Source: Syntrophobacteraceae bacterium
GTDB taxonomy: Bacteria > Desulfobacterota > Syntrophobacteria > Syntrophobacterales > Syntrophobacteraceae
DNA: 61,177 bases
NCBI GenBank assembly: GCA_031292215.1
Contig: JARLHO010000035.1
Coordinates: 1 to 61,177, forward strand
Direction of reading: 5' to 3'
A program made the translations under genes and the position numbers. Positions 28,323-37,936 of the stretch are shown here, piece by piece. The notes below the pieces were generated by a model. The model was not told the DNA's origin. It was given only the letters and a program-made list of their open reading frames with translations, and did no database searches. The first letter of the stretch is position 1. Each line of letters starts with the position of its first letter.

Positions 28323-28502
28323 TCTTCACCTTCAGGGGGGGGCGGAGCGGATTTGTGTGGTTGGACAAATTTCTATTGGGCATGCGTTGAGAAGGATGGT
28401 ATTAGATAGGTCCTAAAAATTGCCTTGAAAAAACATCCAGGGTGCGGGGGCTTATCGCGCCTTGATTCGCCGCGAAAGCGCATTGAGGGGGGCTTCGAGA
28501 TC

Positions 28503-31163
28503 ATGCCGGGTAAGAGAAGAGCTGGGATAATAGTATGTCTTTTAACTTTCTTTGTTCTGGGCTTTCCGAGAGCATGGTGCGAGGAAGCGCAGCCAAGGGT
28601 CGCCATCCTGCCTTTTGTAATTTATGGCGCCTCAACCTCGGCCAAGACCCAAAGGTCTTTGGATGAACTATTTGCCAGGCTGGGCGCGCGAGTCGGGTTG
28701 GCGCTAATCGAGCCGGCCCGGGTTGAAAGGGCTGCCGGCGGCCCGGTGCGTTCCGAGGCCCAGGCCAAGTCGATCGGGAACAAACTCGGCGCCTCCTACG
28801 TAATGTTTGGCAATTACAAGCAGACCGGTGAGTCCATATCCATTCAGGCTACGCTGGTGGATATGTCCGGGGAAAAAAAGCCCGTCGTTCTTTTAGCCGA
28901 GCAGCAGGGGACGGAAAATCTGGCTTCCGCCGTCGAAAAAATCGTTGGTCAAACGACTGTCGATGTGGTTGGGAAGTCGGTGATCGCCGAGGTTCGGGTC
29001 GCAGGGAACACGCGCATAGAATCCGCCGCTATAGAAGAGGCGGTCAAAAGCAAGAAAGGGCAATTGTACAATCCGGTCCAGGTAAGCGATGATATTCGGG
29101 CCATATTCAAGATGGGCTACTTCGAGAAGGTCGATGCCGAAGTCAAAAACACTTCTGCAGGAAAGATCCTGACATTTGTTGTTAAAGAAAATCCGATCAT
29201 CAGTAAACTGGTAATCAAAGGCAATAAGAAGGAAAAGAAAAAGGACATCCTGGCCGCCGTTACAACGAAACAATATGCGGTTTTAAAACGCAGCGACATC
29301 GCCGGTGACGTTCAAAAGATACGGAAGCTCTACCAGGAAAAGGGTTACTACAACGTCGATGTTTCTTCCGATATTACCTTCCCAAATAATCTGCACGAGG
29401 CTGTAGTTACTTATGATATCAATGAGAACGGTAAGGTTTATGTCAAGTCTATAAAGTTTACCGGCAACAAGCATATAAAGTCCAGCAAGTTGATAGGAGA
29501 GATGCAAACCAGGCCATGGAGTTTATTGTCATATGTAACTGATAGGGGCATTCTCCAACGTGATATATTGGAAACAGACATTGAACGCCTGAATGCATAC
29601 TATCATGACATTGGATATATGGATGCTGTGGTTGGGTCTCCTGACATAAAACTTGAAAAGGACGGTTTTCACATTACTATACCAGTCGATGAAGGTTACC
29701 GATATAAAATCGAGTCGGCTACCCTTTCCGGAGATCTTATCGACGATTACAAAGATAAGATTGAAAAAAAGTTAGAGACAAAAGCAAATGAATTTTTCAA
29801 CGGCGGCAAAATTCGACACGACCTTGACCTTATAAAATCTATTTACATGAATGAAGGATATGCAAAGGTCGAAGTGGATCCGCGAGTAAAGCGCGATCCT
29901 GCGACACATACGGTCGCTGTCGATCTGTTGGTTAAGAAATATGGGATAATTCGCATCGGACGGATTACCATCACCGGGAATACAAGAACCCGAGACTATG
30001 TCATTCGTAGAGCGATGAAGATAGCCGAAGGCGATATTTTTAGCGCCAAGGCTATTCAGGATAGCCAATATGCGCTAAGGCGCCTTGACTTCTTTAAAGA
30101 TGTTGAGATTGTCCCGGTCGCTACGCCACAATCAAACATTATGGACTTAAATGTCAAGATAACTGAGAAGCAGACGGGCACCATAAGCGTAGGCGGCGGC
30201 TACTCTACTCAGGATGGCCTTTTTGCGACCGGCCAGATACAGCAGAAAAACCTGAACGGGACCGGGCAATACCTTGGGTTACAAGCCATGGTTGCCCAGA
30301 GTGCGCAGTATTACATGCTAAGCTATACGAAACCGTGGATTTTTGACACGCGTTTTTCGGGAGGCTTTGACATATATGACTGGGTTAGAGGTTACCAGGA
30401 TTTTATGGTGAACACCTACGGAGTCAAATTGCGCACCGGGTATCCTCTCGGAAATTACAGCAATGTGACCGCGTACTACGTAGTTGAAAACTCAGAGATT
30501 AACAGCCTGGATGCGTTGGCGTCTAATGATCCGGTCTTCCTGAATGCGGAAGCCAATGGATGGCAATTAAAGAGCGGGGTTGGCGTGGGTTTCGAAAGAA
30601 ATACGACCGACCAGCCATTTTTGCCTACGATAGGTTCCTACATGGGAGTTACCGTGGAGTATGACTCCAAAAATCTCGGGGGCAGCTACAACCTTTTAAA
30701 GCAAGATTATCACGTGGGTTATTATCATCCGCTCTTCTGGAAATTTATCGGCCATGTGCGCGCCGAGGCGGGCTTTGAGAACGGCACAGCGGACATCCCG
30801 ATATTCGAACGCTATTTCCTGGGTGGAATCGATTCGATGCGCGGGTGGAAGTTCGGCTACCTTGGGCCGAAGGACGCTAACGGCTTGGTGGTGGGCGGCA
30901 ACAAGTACGCGGTTATAAATACCGAAGTGCTCTTTCCCATACTGGAGCATTACGGGGTGCGCGGCCTTGTGTTCTTCGATTATGGAAATGCGTTCCCTGC
31001 CGGTCAGCAAATTGATTTTTCGAATTTTAAGGAGGATATTGGCCCGGGCATTCGATGGAATTCACCGTTTGGGCCGCTTCGAATTGAAATGGGCTATGTT
31101 CTCAACAAGAAAACGGGCGATCCAACATACGAGTGGCAGTTTTCTGCCGGAGCATTCTTCTAA
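28503..31163 (+). CDS. bamA: Outer membrane protein assembly factor BamA with an extra N-terminal domain
   Basis: About 886 residues from the ATG at 28503, which opens a signal peptide (hydrophobic core GIIVCLLTFFVLGF). The reading frame extends to 28425 without signal features. Residues ~30-150 are a domain absent from E. coli BamA: QPRVAILPFVIYGAS and KLGASYVMFGNYK resemble the TolB-N/FlgO-like fold. POTRA repeats follow (VRVAGNTRIESAAIEEAVK, KLVIKGNKKEKKK, VKSIKFTGNKH, then SATLSGD and GRITITGNTRTRDYVIRRAM). The C-terminal beta-barrel has the GGIDSMRGW lid motif and ends in aromatic Phe-Phe. It inserts outer-membrane proteins. skp follows after ten bases. Confidence 0.93.
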   Translation: MPGKRRAGIIVCLLTFFVLGFPRAWCEEAQPRVAILPFVIYGASTSAKTQRSLDELFARLGARVGLALIEPARVERAAGGPVRSEAQAKSIGNKLGASYVMFGNYKQTGESISIQATLVDMSGEKKPVVLLAEQQGTENLASAVEKIVGQTTVDVVGKSVIAEVRVAGNTRIESAAIEEAVKSKKGQLYNPVQVSDDIRAIFKMGYFEKVDAEVKNTSAGKILTFVVKENPIISKLVIKGNKKEKKKDILAAVTTKQYAVLKRSDIAGDVQKIRKLYQEKGYYNVDVSSDITFPNNLHEAVVTYDINENGKVYVKSIKFTGNKHIKSSKLIGEMQTRPWSLLSYVTDRGILQRDILETDIERLNAYYHDIGYMDAVVGSPDIKLEKDGFHITIPVDEGYRYKIESATLSGDLIDDYKDKIEKKLETKANEFFNGGKIRHDLDLIKSIYMNEGYAKVEVDPRVKRDPATHTVAVDLLVKKYGIIRIGRITITGNTRTRDYVIRRAMKIAEGDIFSAKAIQDSQYALRRLDFFKDVEIVPVATPQSNIMDLNVKITEKQTGTISVGGGYSTQDGLFATGQIQQKNLNGTGQYLGLQAMVAQSAQYYMLSYTKPWIFDTRFSGGFDIYDWVRGYQDFMVNTYGVKLRTGYPLGNYSNVTAYYVVENSEINSLDALASNDPVFLNAEANGWQLKSGVGVGFERNTTDQPFLPTIGSYMGVTVEYDSKNLGGSYNLLKQDYHVGYYHPLFWKFIGHVRAEAGFENGTADIPIFERYFLGGIDSMRGWKFGYLGPKDANGLVVGGNKYAVINTEVLFPILEHYGVRGLVFFDYGNAFPAGQQIDFSNFKEDIGPGIRWNSPFGPLRIEMGYVLNKKTGDPTYEWQFSAGAFF

Positions 31164-31173
31164 GGAGATGAAA

Positions 31174-31689
31174 ATGAATAGATTTTGGGGGTCTTTGCTG
31201 GTGGTGGCCGGAATTACTTTTGCCTTTTGCACCCATGCGGTTGCGTCCAGTCAAAAGGTGGGCTTTTTGGATGTGGCCAAGGTAATTTCGCAATCTCACT
31301 GGGGCAAACAGATCAGCAATAACCTAAAGGGTGATCAGGTACAACTGACCAATGCCGTACAGCAGCAGAAAGAGCAATTTACGTCCGCCAGGGACAGCTA
31401 TATGAAAAAAAGAGACATTATGGATGCGAAGGCCAGGGCGCGAAAGGAACAGCAACTGGAACAGATGGCTGCCAAGTTGCAGAAGCTTCTCTCCGATTCT
31501 CAGGCTAAATGGACCGAAGAGAAAAAGCAGGCTATGGAACCTCTGTTCAAGAAAATGTACGAAGTGGCCAACAAGGTGGCCAAAAGTGAGAATTACGACC
31601 TGGTTGTCGACAGGAGCGCTCTCATTGTGGCCGACCCCAAAAACGACATTTCATCCAAGGTGATTTCCGAACTTGACCGTTCGCACTGA
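31174..31689 (+). CDS. skp: Periplasmic OmpH/Skp-family chaperone
   Basis: A 171-residue protein starting at the ATG at 31174, six bases after an AAGGAG ribosome site. The signal peptide (LLVVAGITFAFCTHAVAS) ends near residue 23. The mature region has QKVGFLDVAKVISQSHWGK, a long charged coiled coil (KARARKEQQLEQMAAKLQKLL), and the closing YDLVVDRSALIVADPKNDISSKV, all Skp-like. It holds unfolded outer-membrane proteins for BamA, which lies just upstream. A terminator follows. Confidence 0.92.
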   Translation: MNRFWGSLLVVAGITFAFCTHAVASSQKVGFLDVAKVISQSHWGKQISNNLKGDQVQLTNAVQQQKEQFTSARDSYMKKRDIMDAKARARKEQQLEQMAAKLQKLLSDSQAKWTEEKKQAMEPLFKKMYEVANKVAKSENYDLVVDRSALIVADPKNDISSKVISELDRSH

Positions 31690-31720
31690 TGTGATCTAAT
31701 TTCGTATAATTGCTCTGTCG

Positions 31721-31745
31721 AGGCGGGACTTAGTCCCGCCTTTTT
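31721..31745 (+). terminator. Terminator after skp
   Basis: GGCGGGAC-TTA-GTCCCGCC followed by TTTTT. It separates the bamA-skp unit from lpxD. Confidence 0.88.
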
Positions 31746-31849
31746 GGCAGATCGGGCTGCGAAGCTGCTGGTGCAGGCAGGCCTTCGCTCCACAATCTTA
31801 AAATTATTTGCGACTTCCCGGTGTTGTTTATAGCCGAACGGAAACCAGC

Positions 31850-32914
31850 GTGAGCGAGAAACAAATTCGAGAGGGTTCTTTTTCCCTGGCTGAACTAGGC
31901 GGCCTGCTTGGCGCAGAAGTGAAGGGCGACCCGGAATTGATTTTGAGCGGGATAGGGCCGCTTGATTCAGCAACTCCCGGACAGCTCAGCTTTTTGACTG
32001 ATTCGCGGTACGTACACCTGCTCTCCGAGTGCAGGGCATCGGCCCTGATTGTTTCCCCCAAGTTCCGGGAAGTCGATTTCGATCTTCTTGTCGTTGAAAA
32101 TCCCTATCTTGCACTGGCCAAAGCGGCGCAGTTGTTTTCGCCGCCTCCCGCAGACGTTGGCGTTGTCCACCCGGCAGCCTTTATCGGTCTGCGAGTATCG
32201 CTTGGGGAGGGAGTTTCGGTCGGTCCGCTTGTTCACATCGGTGAGGATTGCGCAATTGGGAGTGGAACGACAATCGGGGCTTCGGCCTACGTTGGATGCC
32301 ATGTTCAAATCGGCGAGGGGTGCCTTATACATCCCAGAGCCGTGATTCTCGATGGGTGCATCCTCGGGAACCGGGTCATCGTTCATGCGGGCGCGGTTAT
32401 AGGTGGTGATGGCTACGGGTATGCCCTGGACCAGGATGGAAAGCACATAAAAATCCCTCAGATCGGTATCGTTCAGATCGACGATGACGTAGAGATCGGG
32501 GCCAATACCACGATTGATCGGGCGACTTTTGGCAAGACCTGGATAAAACGGGGCGTAAAGATTGATAACCTGGTAATGGTCGCCCACAATGTCGTAGTTG
32601 GTGAAGACACTCTTTTGGTTGCTCAGGTGGGCATATCGGGCAGCACCAGGATTGGAAATAACGTCGTGTTGGCCGGAAAGGCCGCGGTGGCCGGCCATAT
32701 CGAGATTGGCGACGGGGCCAAAGTTGCGGCAATGGCGGGCGTTCATTCTTCCGTCAAGGCAAACCAGGTTATCGTTGGCAGCTTTCCCGGCATTGCCTAC
32801 GATGAGTGGTTCAAGATGTACGGCGACATAAGACGATTGCCCAGGCTCAAGGAAACTTTGAAACGACTGGATGAAAAGGTCAATAGAATCGAGGAGGTCC
32901 TTAAAAAAGGATGA
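31850..32914 (+). CDS. lpxD: UDP-3-O-acylglucosamine N-acyltransferase
   Basis: About 354 residues from a GTG at 31850; a TTG at 31808 is also in frame, and neither has a clear ribosome site. The N-terminal substrate domain is [17 protein letters not shown] followed by [10 protein letters not shown]-type and LSFLTDSRY motifs. A left-handed beta-helix of hexapeptide repeats follows ([14 protein letters not shown], the catalytic [20 protein letters not shown]). It adds the second acyl chain in lipid A synthesis. Its stop overlaps the fabZ start. Confidence 0.94.
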   Translation: MSEKQIREGSFSLAELGGLLGAEVKGDPELILSGIGPLDSATPGQLSFLTDSRYVHLLSECRASALIVSPKFREVDFDLLVVENPYLALAKAAQLFSPPPADVGVVHPAAFIGLRVSLGEGVSVGPLVHIGEDCAIGSGTTIGASAYVGCHVQIGEGCLIHPRAVILDGCILGNRVIVHAGAVIGGDGYGYALDQDGKHIKIPQIGIVQIDDDVEIGANTTIDRATFGKTWIKRGVKIDNLVMVAHNVVVGEDTLLVAQVGISGSTRIGNNVVLAGKAAVAGHIEIGDGAKVAAMAGVHSSVKANQVIVGSFPGIAYDEWFKMYGDIRRLPRLKETLKRLDEKVNRIEEVLKKG

Positions 32915-33348
32915 TGGACGTTTTGCGGATTAAAGAACTCCTTCCACACCGCTATCCTTTCCTGCTTGTCGATAGGATTGTCGAGTGCTCCTCCGAGGCG
33001 ATTGTGGGGATAAAGAACGTATCGGTGAACGAACCGTTTTTTCAGGGGCATTTTCCAAACGATCCGATTATGCCCGGGGTCCTTATCTTGGAAGCCATGG
33101 CCCAGACCGGCGGTGTTCTGGTCTTTACGGTTTTTCCCGAACTAAAGGACAATCCATTTTATTTCGCCGGCCTGGACAAGGTGCGATTTCGAAAACCCGT
33201 GCGCCCCGGGGACCGGTTGGTAATGAAAGTGAAGCTTCAGAAACAGCGCGGCGGCTTTTTCAAAATGTTCGGTGAAGCTTTCGTAGACGATGTACTTGTG
33301 GCCGAAGCCGAAATGATGGCCAATGTGATAGCCGCGCCTGAAATTTAG
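32911..33348 (+). CDS. fabZ: 3-hydroxyacyl-[acyl-carrier-protein] dehydratase
   Basis: A 145-residue hot-dog-fold dehydratase for fatty acid elongation. [14 protein letters not shown] holds the conserved histidine, and [23 protein letters not shown] holds the catalytic glutamate. The start ATGATG overlaps the lpxD stop. fabZ between lpxD and lpxA is the classic lipid A order, balancing acyl supply with endotoxin synthesis. Confidence 0.96.
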   Translation: MMDVLRIKELLPHRYPFLLVDRIVECSSEAIVGIKNVSVNEPFFQGHFPNDPIMPGVLILEAMAQTGGVLVFTVFPELKDNPFYFAGLDKVRFRKPVRPGDRLVMKVKLQKQRGGFFKMFGEAFVDDVLVAEAEMMANVIAAPEI

Positions 33349-33463
33349 CCTCGCCCCCCGCTGTAATCCTACCAGGGGTGTCCAGCCACCGGAATAGGCG
33401 GGTGTATTCCGACAACGGGCGGATTTGCCCCCGGACAGGCGGCTGGAAGAATATGGAGAATAC

Positions 33464-34243
33464 ATGGTGATCCACCCTACTGCGATTATTTCCCCCAGTG
33501 CTGAACTTGCCGAAGACGTTACCGTAGAGGCATACAGCGTAATTGGTCCTGACGTGGTCATTGGCGCCGGGACCGTCGTGGGGCACCATATAGTGATAGA
33601 GGGCAAAACCACGATTGGAGAAAACAACCGCATATTTCCATTTGCCTCCATAGGTCTTCCTCCCCAGGATGTAACCTACGCCGACGAGGATACAAGCGTT
33701 TCGATTGGAAATAACAGTATCATTCGAGAATACGTTACTATCCATCGCGGCACGGTGAGGGGCCATGGGGTCACACGGATCGGCGACGGGGTATTTCTGA
33801 TGGCCTATTGCCATGTGGCTCACGACTGCCAGGTCGGAAACGGGGCTCTACTGGCGAACTCGGCCACCCTGGGGGGGCATGTTGACGTGGGCGAGTATGC
33901 GGTGATCGGCGGTATCGTGGCCGTCCATCAGTTCGTGAGGTTGGGAGAATACAGTTGTACGGGCGGGTTTTCGGCCGTGCGCATGGACATTGCCCCTTAC
34001 ATGCTTGCCACTGGCGCCGAGGGCGCAAAGCTTTTTGGTCCTAATCTCATCGGCCTTAAGCGCAGGGGCTTTTCGGCAGAATCCATTCAGGCGATCAAAA
34101 AATTTTATAAAATATTTTTCCGTTCCGGGCTCACCCTAAAGGATGCGATTGTAAAGGTCCGAGAGGAAGTAGAGCCGCTGCCGGAAGTGGAAAGGCTAAT
34201 CGAGTTCGTTGAGGCCGATTCCAAGCGAGGTCTTACCAGATAA
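33464..34243 (+). CDS. lpxA: UDP-N-acetylglucosamine acyltransferase
   Basis: A 259-residue left-handed beta-helix enzyme that starts lipid A synthesis. The ATG at 33464 (MVIHPTAIISP) has a GGAG site. Hexapeptide repeats run from PTAII to VAHDCQVGNGALLANSATL, including the catalytic His in LMAYCHVAHDC. The C-terminal helices GLKRRGFSAESIQAIKKFYK are typical. The stop overlaps the next start (TAATG). Confidence 0.96.
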   Translation: MVIHPTAIISPSAELAEDVTVEAYSVIGPDVVIGAGTVVGHHIVIEGKTTIGENNRIFPFASIGLPPQDVTYADEDTSVSIGNNSIIREYVTIHRGTVRGHGVTRIGDGVFLMAYCHVAHDCQVGNGALLANSATLGGHVDVGEYAVIGGIVAVHQFVRLGEYSCTGGFSAVRMDIAPYMLATGAEGAKLFGPNLIGLKRRGFSAESIQAIKKFYKIFFRSGLTLKDAIVKVREEVEPLPEVERLIEFVEADSKRGLTR

Positions 34244-36180
34244 TGTCTTTGGAACAGGATCGGGGTTCGGGGGACAGGATCAGGGAGGTCGGCCTCATTG
34301 CCGGAAGCGGGCAGTTCCCCCTTCTTTTTGCCCACGCGGCCCGTCAGGCCTCGGTGCGGGTGTTTGCCGTAGGCTTCGATGGAGAAACCGATCCCACGCT
34401 TGCAAAGTATGTCGATGAATTCCACATGCTAAAGCTCGGGCAGTTGAACCGGCTGGTCAGGACTTTTCGAACCGCTGGAATCACCCACGCGGCCATGGCC
34501 GGGGCAATCAACAAGACCCGTATGTACGCTAAGCTTCGGCCCGATTGGAGGGCTGTCCGGTTTATCAACAAGCTTAGAAACCGAAAAGACGACTCTCTTC
34601 TAAGAGCTCTTGCCGATGAACTTGAATCCGAAGGGATATTGATTCAGCCTTCCACTATTTTTTTGCCTGAGCTTTTGGCGCCTGAGGGGATACTCACGAG
34701 GCGAAAGCCCAACCGCAGGGAGCAGGCCGACATTGCTTTCGGATGGACTCTGGCAAAAGCCATCGGAAGGCTCGATATCGGTCAGTGCCTGGTTGTGAAA
34801 AACCAGGCAGTGGTTGCAGTCGAGGGCATAGACGGAACGGACGCAACCATTATGCGTGGCGGGCGGCTTTGCCGGGAAGGCGCGGTTATCGTCAAGGTGA
34901 GCAAGCCCATGCAGGACATGCGCTTCGATGTTCCCGCGGCCGGTTCGGACACCATAGAGGTCATGAAGAGGGTCAACGCTCGCGTGCTTGTGCTTGAGGC
35001 AGGCAAAACGCTTCTGTTCGACCGGGAAAGGACGATAGATGCTGCCGATTCCGCGGGCATATCGATCCTCGTGCAGAGCGAAGGGGCTCAGGTAAACGAA
35101 CAGCAAGACGATGACGCGCTTGCGGTTCTTGAGTCCAATAGTAACCGCTGGCGCCCGCCCGTGGAGCACGCCCAAGAACAGCCGCACCCGGTATCGAGGG
35201 CAGTGCTGGTGCGCGCTCCTCGCCCCGGGGCTATACGGACGGCAGTAGTTGGAGTTGGCTACCTTGGTCGTTTTCACGCTCAAAAATATGCCAGGCTTCC
35301 CGAAGCCGATCTGGTTTCCATCGTAGACATCGACTCGGCGCGGGCAGAAGAGGTTGCCGCGGAAGTGAAGTCTGTGGCCGTAAATGATTACAGGGAGCTT
35401 ATCGGCAAGGTGGATGCCGTAAGCATTGTTACGCCCACTCCTTATCATTTCGCCGTAGCGCGGGAGTTTTTGTCCGCCGGGGTCCATGTTCTTCTTGAAA
35501 AGCCTATGACAAAGAACCTGGAGGAAGCCGACGAACTGATCGCAATCGCTAAAAAAAGCGGAGCGATTCTTCAGGTTGGTCATCTGGAGAGGTTTAATTC
35601 CGCCTTTGCGGCTATTCGCAACCGTTTGTCCAACCCCATGTTCGTAGAGGCCGACAGGCTTGCGCTATTTAATGAAAGAGGCCTTGAAGTCGACGTTGTC
35701 CTGGATTTGATGATTCACGATATCGACATCGTATTGAGTATTATCGGGGCCCCTTTAAAAAACCTTCAGGCTTCCGGCGTCTCGGTCCTGAGCCATCTTC
35801 CCGATATTGCCACCGCCCGGATGGAATTTGAAAACGGGGCTGTGGCAAATCTTACGGCAAGTCGAATTTCAATCAAAAGCATGAGAAAGTTGCGCATCTT
35901 TCAGGAAAATTGTTATTTTTCGGCTGACTATTCAGAAAAGCGCGCCTATGCAGCCTACAAGGAAGCCGAGCCGGGCGAGGACGGCTATCCCCAGTTGTCG
36001 CTTGAAAACTTTGAAATAGTTGAAAAGGACGCCCTCGAAGAGGAGATTGCAGCCTTTGTTCGCTCGGCTATGACCGGCAGTCGGCCTGAAGTGGACGGGG
36101 AGCAGGGGCGCCGGGCGCTTGCCGTGGCGCTAGAGATTTCGAGTATGATCGAGGAGCAAATGCGCACCAAACACTCCTAG
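34243..36180 (+). CDS. lpxI: Fusion of LpxI (UDP-2,3-diacylglucosamine hydrolase) with a Gfo/Idh/MocA oxidoreductase
   Basis: A 645-residue single frame. Residues ~12-275 are LpxI (DUF1009): GLIAGSGQFPLLFA, AGAINKTRMYA, and DIGQCLVVKNQAVVAVEGIDGTD. A Gln/Asp-rich linker spans ~280-328. Residues ~330-645 are a Gfo/Idh/MocA oxidoreductase: a Rossmann motif in VVGVGYLGRFHAQ, EKPM, and DLMIHDIDIV. LpxI makes lipid X from UDP-diacylglucosamine, the step between LpxD and LpxB, matching its place between lpxA and lpxB. The oxidoreductase partner is unassigned; a Gfo/Idh enzyme (GnnA) near lpxA makes 3-aminated lipid A sugar in other bacteria, but no aminotransferase (GnnB) is seen here. Start ATG overlaps the lpxA stop. 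Confidence 0.88.
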   Translation: MSLEQDRGSGDRIREVGLIAGSGQFPLLFAHAARQASVRVFAVGFDGETDPTLAKYVDEFHMLKLGQLNRLVRTFRTAGITHAAMAGAINKTRMYAKLRPDWRAVRFINKLRNRKDDSLLRALADELESEGILIQPSTIFLPELLAPEGILTRRKPNRREQADIAFGWTLAKAIGRLDIGQCLVVKNQAVVAVEGIDGTDATIMRGGRLCREGAVIVKVSKPMQDMRFDVPAAGSDTIEVMKRVNARVLVLEAGKTLLFDRERTIDAADSAGISILVQSEGAQVNEQQDDDALAVLESNSNRWRPPVEHAQEQPHPVSRAVLVRAPRPGAIRTAVVGVGYLGRFHAQKYARLPEADLVSIVDIDSARAEEVAAEVKSVAVNDYRELIGKVDAVSIVTPTPYHFAVAREFLSAGVHVLLEKPMTKNLEEADELIAIAKKSGAILQVGHLERFNSAFAAIRNRLSNPMFVEADRLALFNERGLEVDVVLDLMIHDIDIVLSIIGAPLKNLQASGVSVLSHLPDIATARMEFENGAVANLTASRISIKSMRKLRIFQENCYFSADYSEKRAYAAYKEAEPGEDGYPQLSLENFEIVEKDALEEEIAAFVRSAMTGSRPEVDGEQGRRALAVALEISSMIEEQMRTKHS

Positions 36181-36195
36181 CCGGGAGGGAGGAAA

Positions 36196-37338
36196 TTGGA
36201 AATATTTATAAGCGCCGGGGAAGCCTCCGGAGATCTTCACGGCGCCGGTCTTGCCCGCGCGATATTGTCCATTGCCCCCCAAACCAGGCTCTCCTGCCTC
36301 GGGGGACCTCATATGAGCGCCGCCGGTGTTACGGTGATCGTAGACAATCGAAAAATTTCAGTTGTCGGCATCTCTGAAGTCTTTGCGCAAATGCGGTCGA
36401 TATATGGGGCATGGGTAAAGATCCGGTCCTACCTTCTTGCCAACCGCCCATCTCTTGTCGTAGTGATTGACTTTCCCGATTTCAATCTTTTCCTTGCACG
36501 ATTTGCCAAAAGGATCGGCGCCAGGGTTTTTTTCTATATAAGCCCTCAAGTCTGGGCCTGGCGGGAAAATCGGGTAAGAAAAATCGGAAGGCTCATGGAC
36601 GGGATGGCTGTTATACTGCCTTTTGAAAAAGATTTTTATGCCTCGCACGGAATCGATGTCGACTATGTGGGCCATCCTCTGGCCGATTCGATGAATGGAC
36701 TGCCCGATAAGGCCGAGTGCGATCGGGTGTATCATGATTTTGAAGGACCTCTCATCGGGCTTTTGCCAGGCAGCAGGCGAAAGGAAATCGAGCGCTTTTT
36801 CGACATGCTGATGGAGGCGGGGCGGATCATCCGGACATCTTTTCCCGATGCGCGGTTTATAATGCCGGTGGCCTCTTCGATTGATGCGAGGGAGGTGGAA
36901 AACCGGGCAGCCTGCAGGGCGCTGCCGGTTCGGGTGGTCACAAGCGACACGTACAGGGCGGTTAGGGCTTGCGACCTGATCTTGACCAAATCCGGCACGG
37001 TGACACTGGAAGCTGCAATTCTTCAAACACCCATGGTGGCTTTCTATAAGGTTTCAAGGCTAACAAAACGGATCGGTGAGTTGCTTGCCACGACCAATTT
37101 TATTGCCTTGCCCAACTTGATAGCGGGAAGACAGATCGTCCCGGAATTTGCTCGCAGGGAGCCCACGGGGCAGCTTTTGGCTGAATGCGCTCTAGGGCTT
37201 TTGAAATCCCCGGGCCTCCTTGAGGAGCAACGGTTGGAGCTGGGGCGAATTCGCGATCGACTTGGCTCAGGTGCTATATCCGAGAAGGTGGCGCGCCTTG
37301 TGCTGGATACCGCGCATGGAAAAAGGCGACAGCGATGA
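36196..37338 (+). CDS. lpxB: Lipid-A-disaccharide synthase
   Basis: A 380-residue GT19 glycosyltransferase joining lipid X and UDP-diacylglucosamine. It starts at TTG 36196 with the ribosome site GGGAGGGAGG. N-terminal EIFISAGEASGDLHGA, central VFFYISPQVWAWRENRVRK and LLPGSRRKEIERF are signature blocks. It closes the lipid A cluster; its stop overlaps the truncated ORF that follows. Confidence 0.95.
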   Translation: MEIFISAGEASGDLHGAGLARAILSIAPQTRLSCLGGPHMSAAGVTVIVDNRKISVVGISEVFAQMRSIYGAWVKIRSYLLANRPSLVVVIDFPDFNLFLARFAKRIGARVFFYISPQVWAWRENRVRKIGRLMDGMAVILPFEKDFYASHGIDVDYVGHPLADSMNGLPDKAECDRVYHDFEGPLIGLLPGSRRKEIERFFDMLMEAGRIIRTSFPDARFIMPVASSIDAREVENRAACRALPVRVVTSDTYRAVRACDLILTKSGTVTLEAAILQTPMVAFYKVSRLTKRIGELLATTNFIALPNLIAGRQIVPEFARREPTGQLLAECALGLLKSPGLLEEQRLELGRIRDRLGSGAISEKVARLVLDTAHGKRRQR

Positions 37339-37484
37339 GTGCGCTAAACCTCGACCCTGTGCAAACTGCTGTAATCGTTATTGACCTGCAGAAAGGTATC
37401 GTGGGTCGCCAATGCGCTCACTATTCGCACCGAACAGGTTATTTCGGCCTTCGCTTAAGTTTTGGACGGGATTTACAGGATTAG
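37335..37484 (+). pseudogene. Truncated isochorismatase-like gene
   Basis: An ATG overlapping the lpxB stop (ATGA) opens a 49-residue frame: LDPVQTAVIVIDLQKGIVGRQ is the conserved N-terminus of isochorismatase-family hydrolases, including the catalytic Asp. After about 25-30 residues the match is lost, and the frame runs into the repeat array and stops. The remaining ~150 residues of the family are absent. It looks like a gene cut off by the repeat block. Confidence 0.7.
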
Positions 37485-37936
37485 TATTAGGGGAATAAAG
37501 AACCGGCGGCTTGGAAGGAATGGGGCGCCTGGAATTAAAAAATCCTGTAAACCCTGTAAATCCTGTCCAAGTCTTTTGTTTTATGGGGGCGGCACGGATA
37601 AGGCAAAACACTTGGACAGGATTAACAGGATTAGTATTAAGGGCCGGCGCGATCCTGAATCGCAGCGAGTAAAAAAACAGGTGAGGTTTTAGCGGCTTGG
37701 AAGGAATGGGGCGCCTGGAATTAAAAAATCCTGTAAACCCTGTAAATCCTGTCCACGTCTTTTGTTTTATGGGGGCGGCACGGATAAGGCAAAACACTTG
37801 GACAGGATTAACAGGATTAACAGGATTAGTATTAAGGGTCGGCGCGATCCTGAATCGCAGCGAGTAAAAAACAGGTGAGGTTTGAGCGGCTTGGAAGGAA
37901 TGGGGGGTACGGGGAATAAAAAATCCTGTAAATTAT
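37452..37936. repeat. Tandem repeat of about 186-194 bp with internal inverted repeats
   Basis: The phrase TTGGAAGGAATGGGG begins at 37511, 37697 and 37891, giving offsets of 186 and 194 bases. Each full unit carries CCTGTAAATCCTGTCCA(A/C)GTCTTTTG, then CACTTGGACAGGATTAACAGG, which can fold as a long hairpin, and a GGGGGCGGCACGGATAAGGC core. About 2.3 copies are present and the last is truncated. Similar CCTGTAAATCCTGTCC repeats are widespread in bacteria. The minus-strand open frame here is repeat-derived. Confidence 0.85.

Noticed and set aside
37378-37797. Minus-strand open frame in the repeat array
   Set aside because: It is the tandem repeat read in one frame; the translation itself is repetitive and has no ribosome site.
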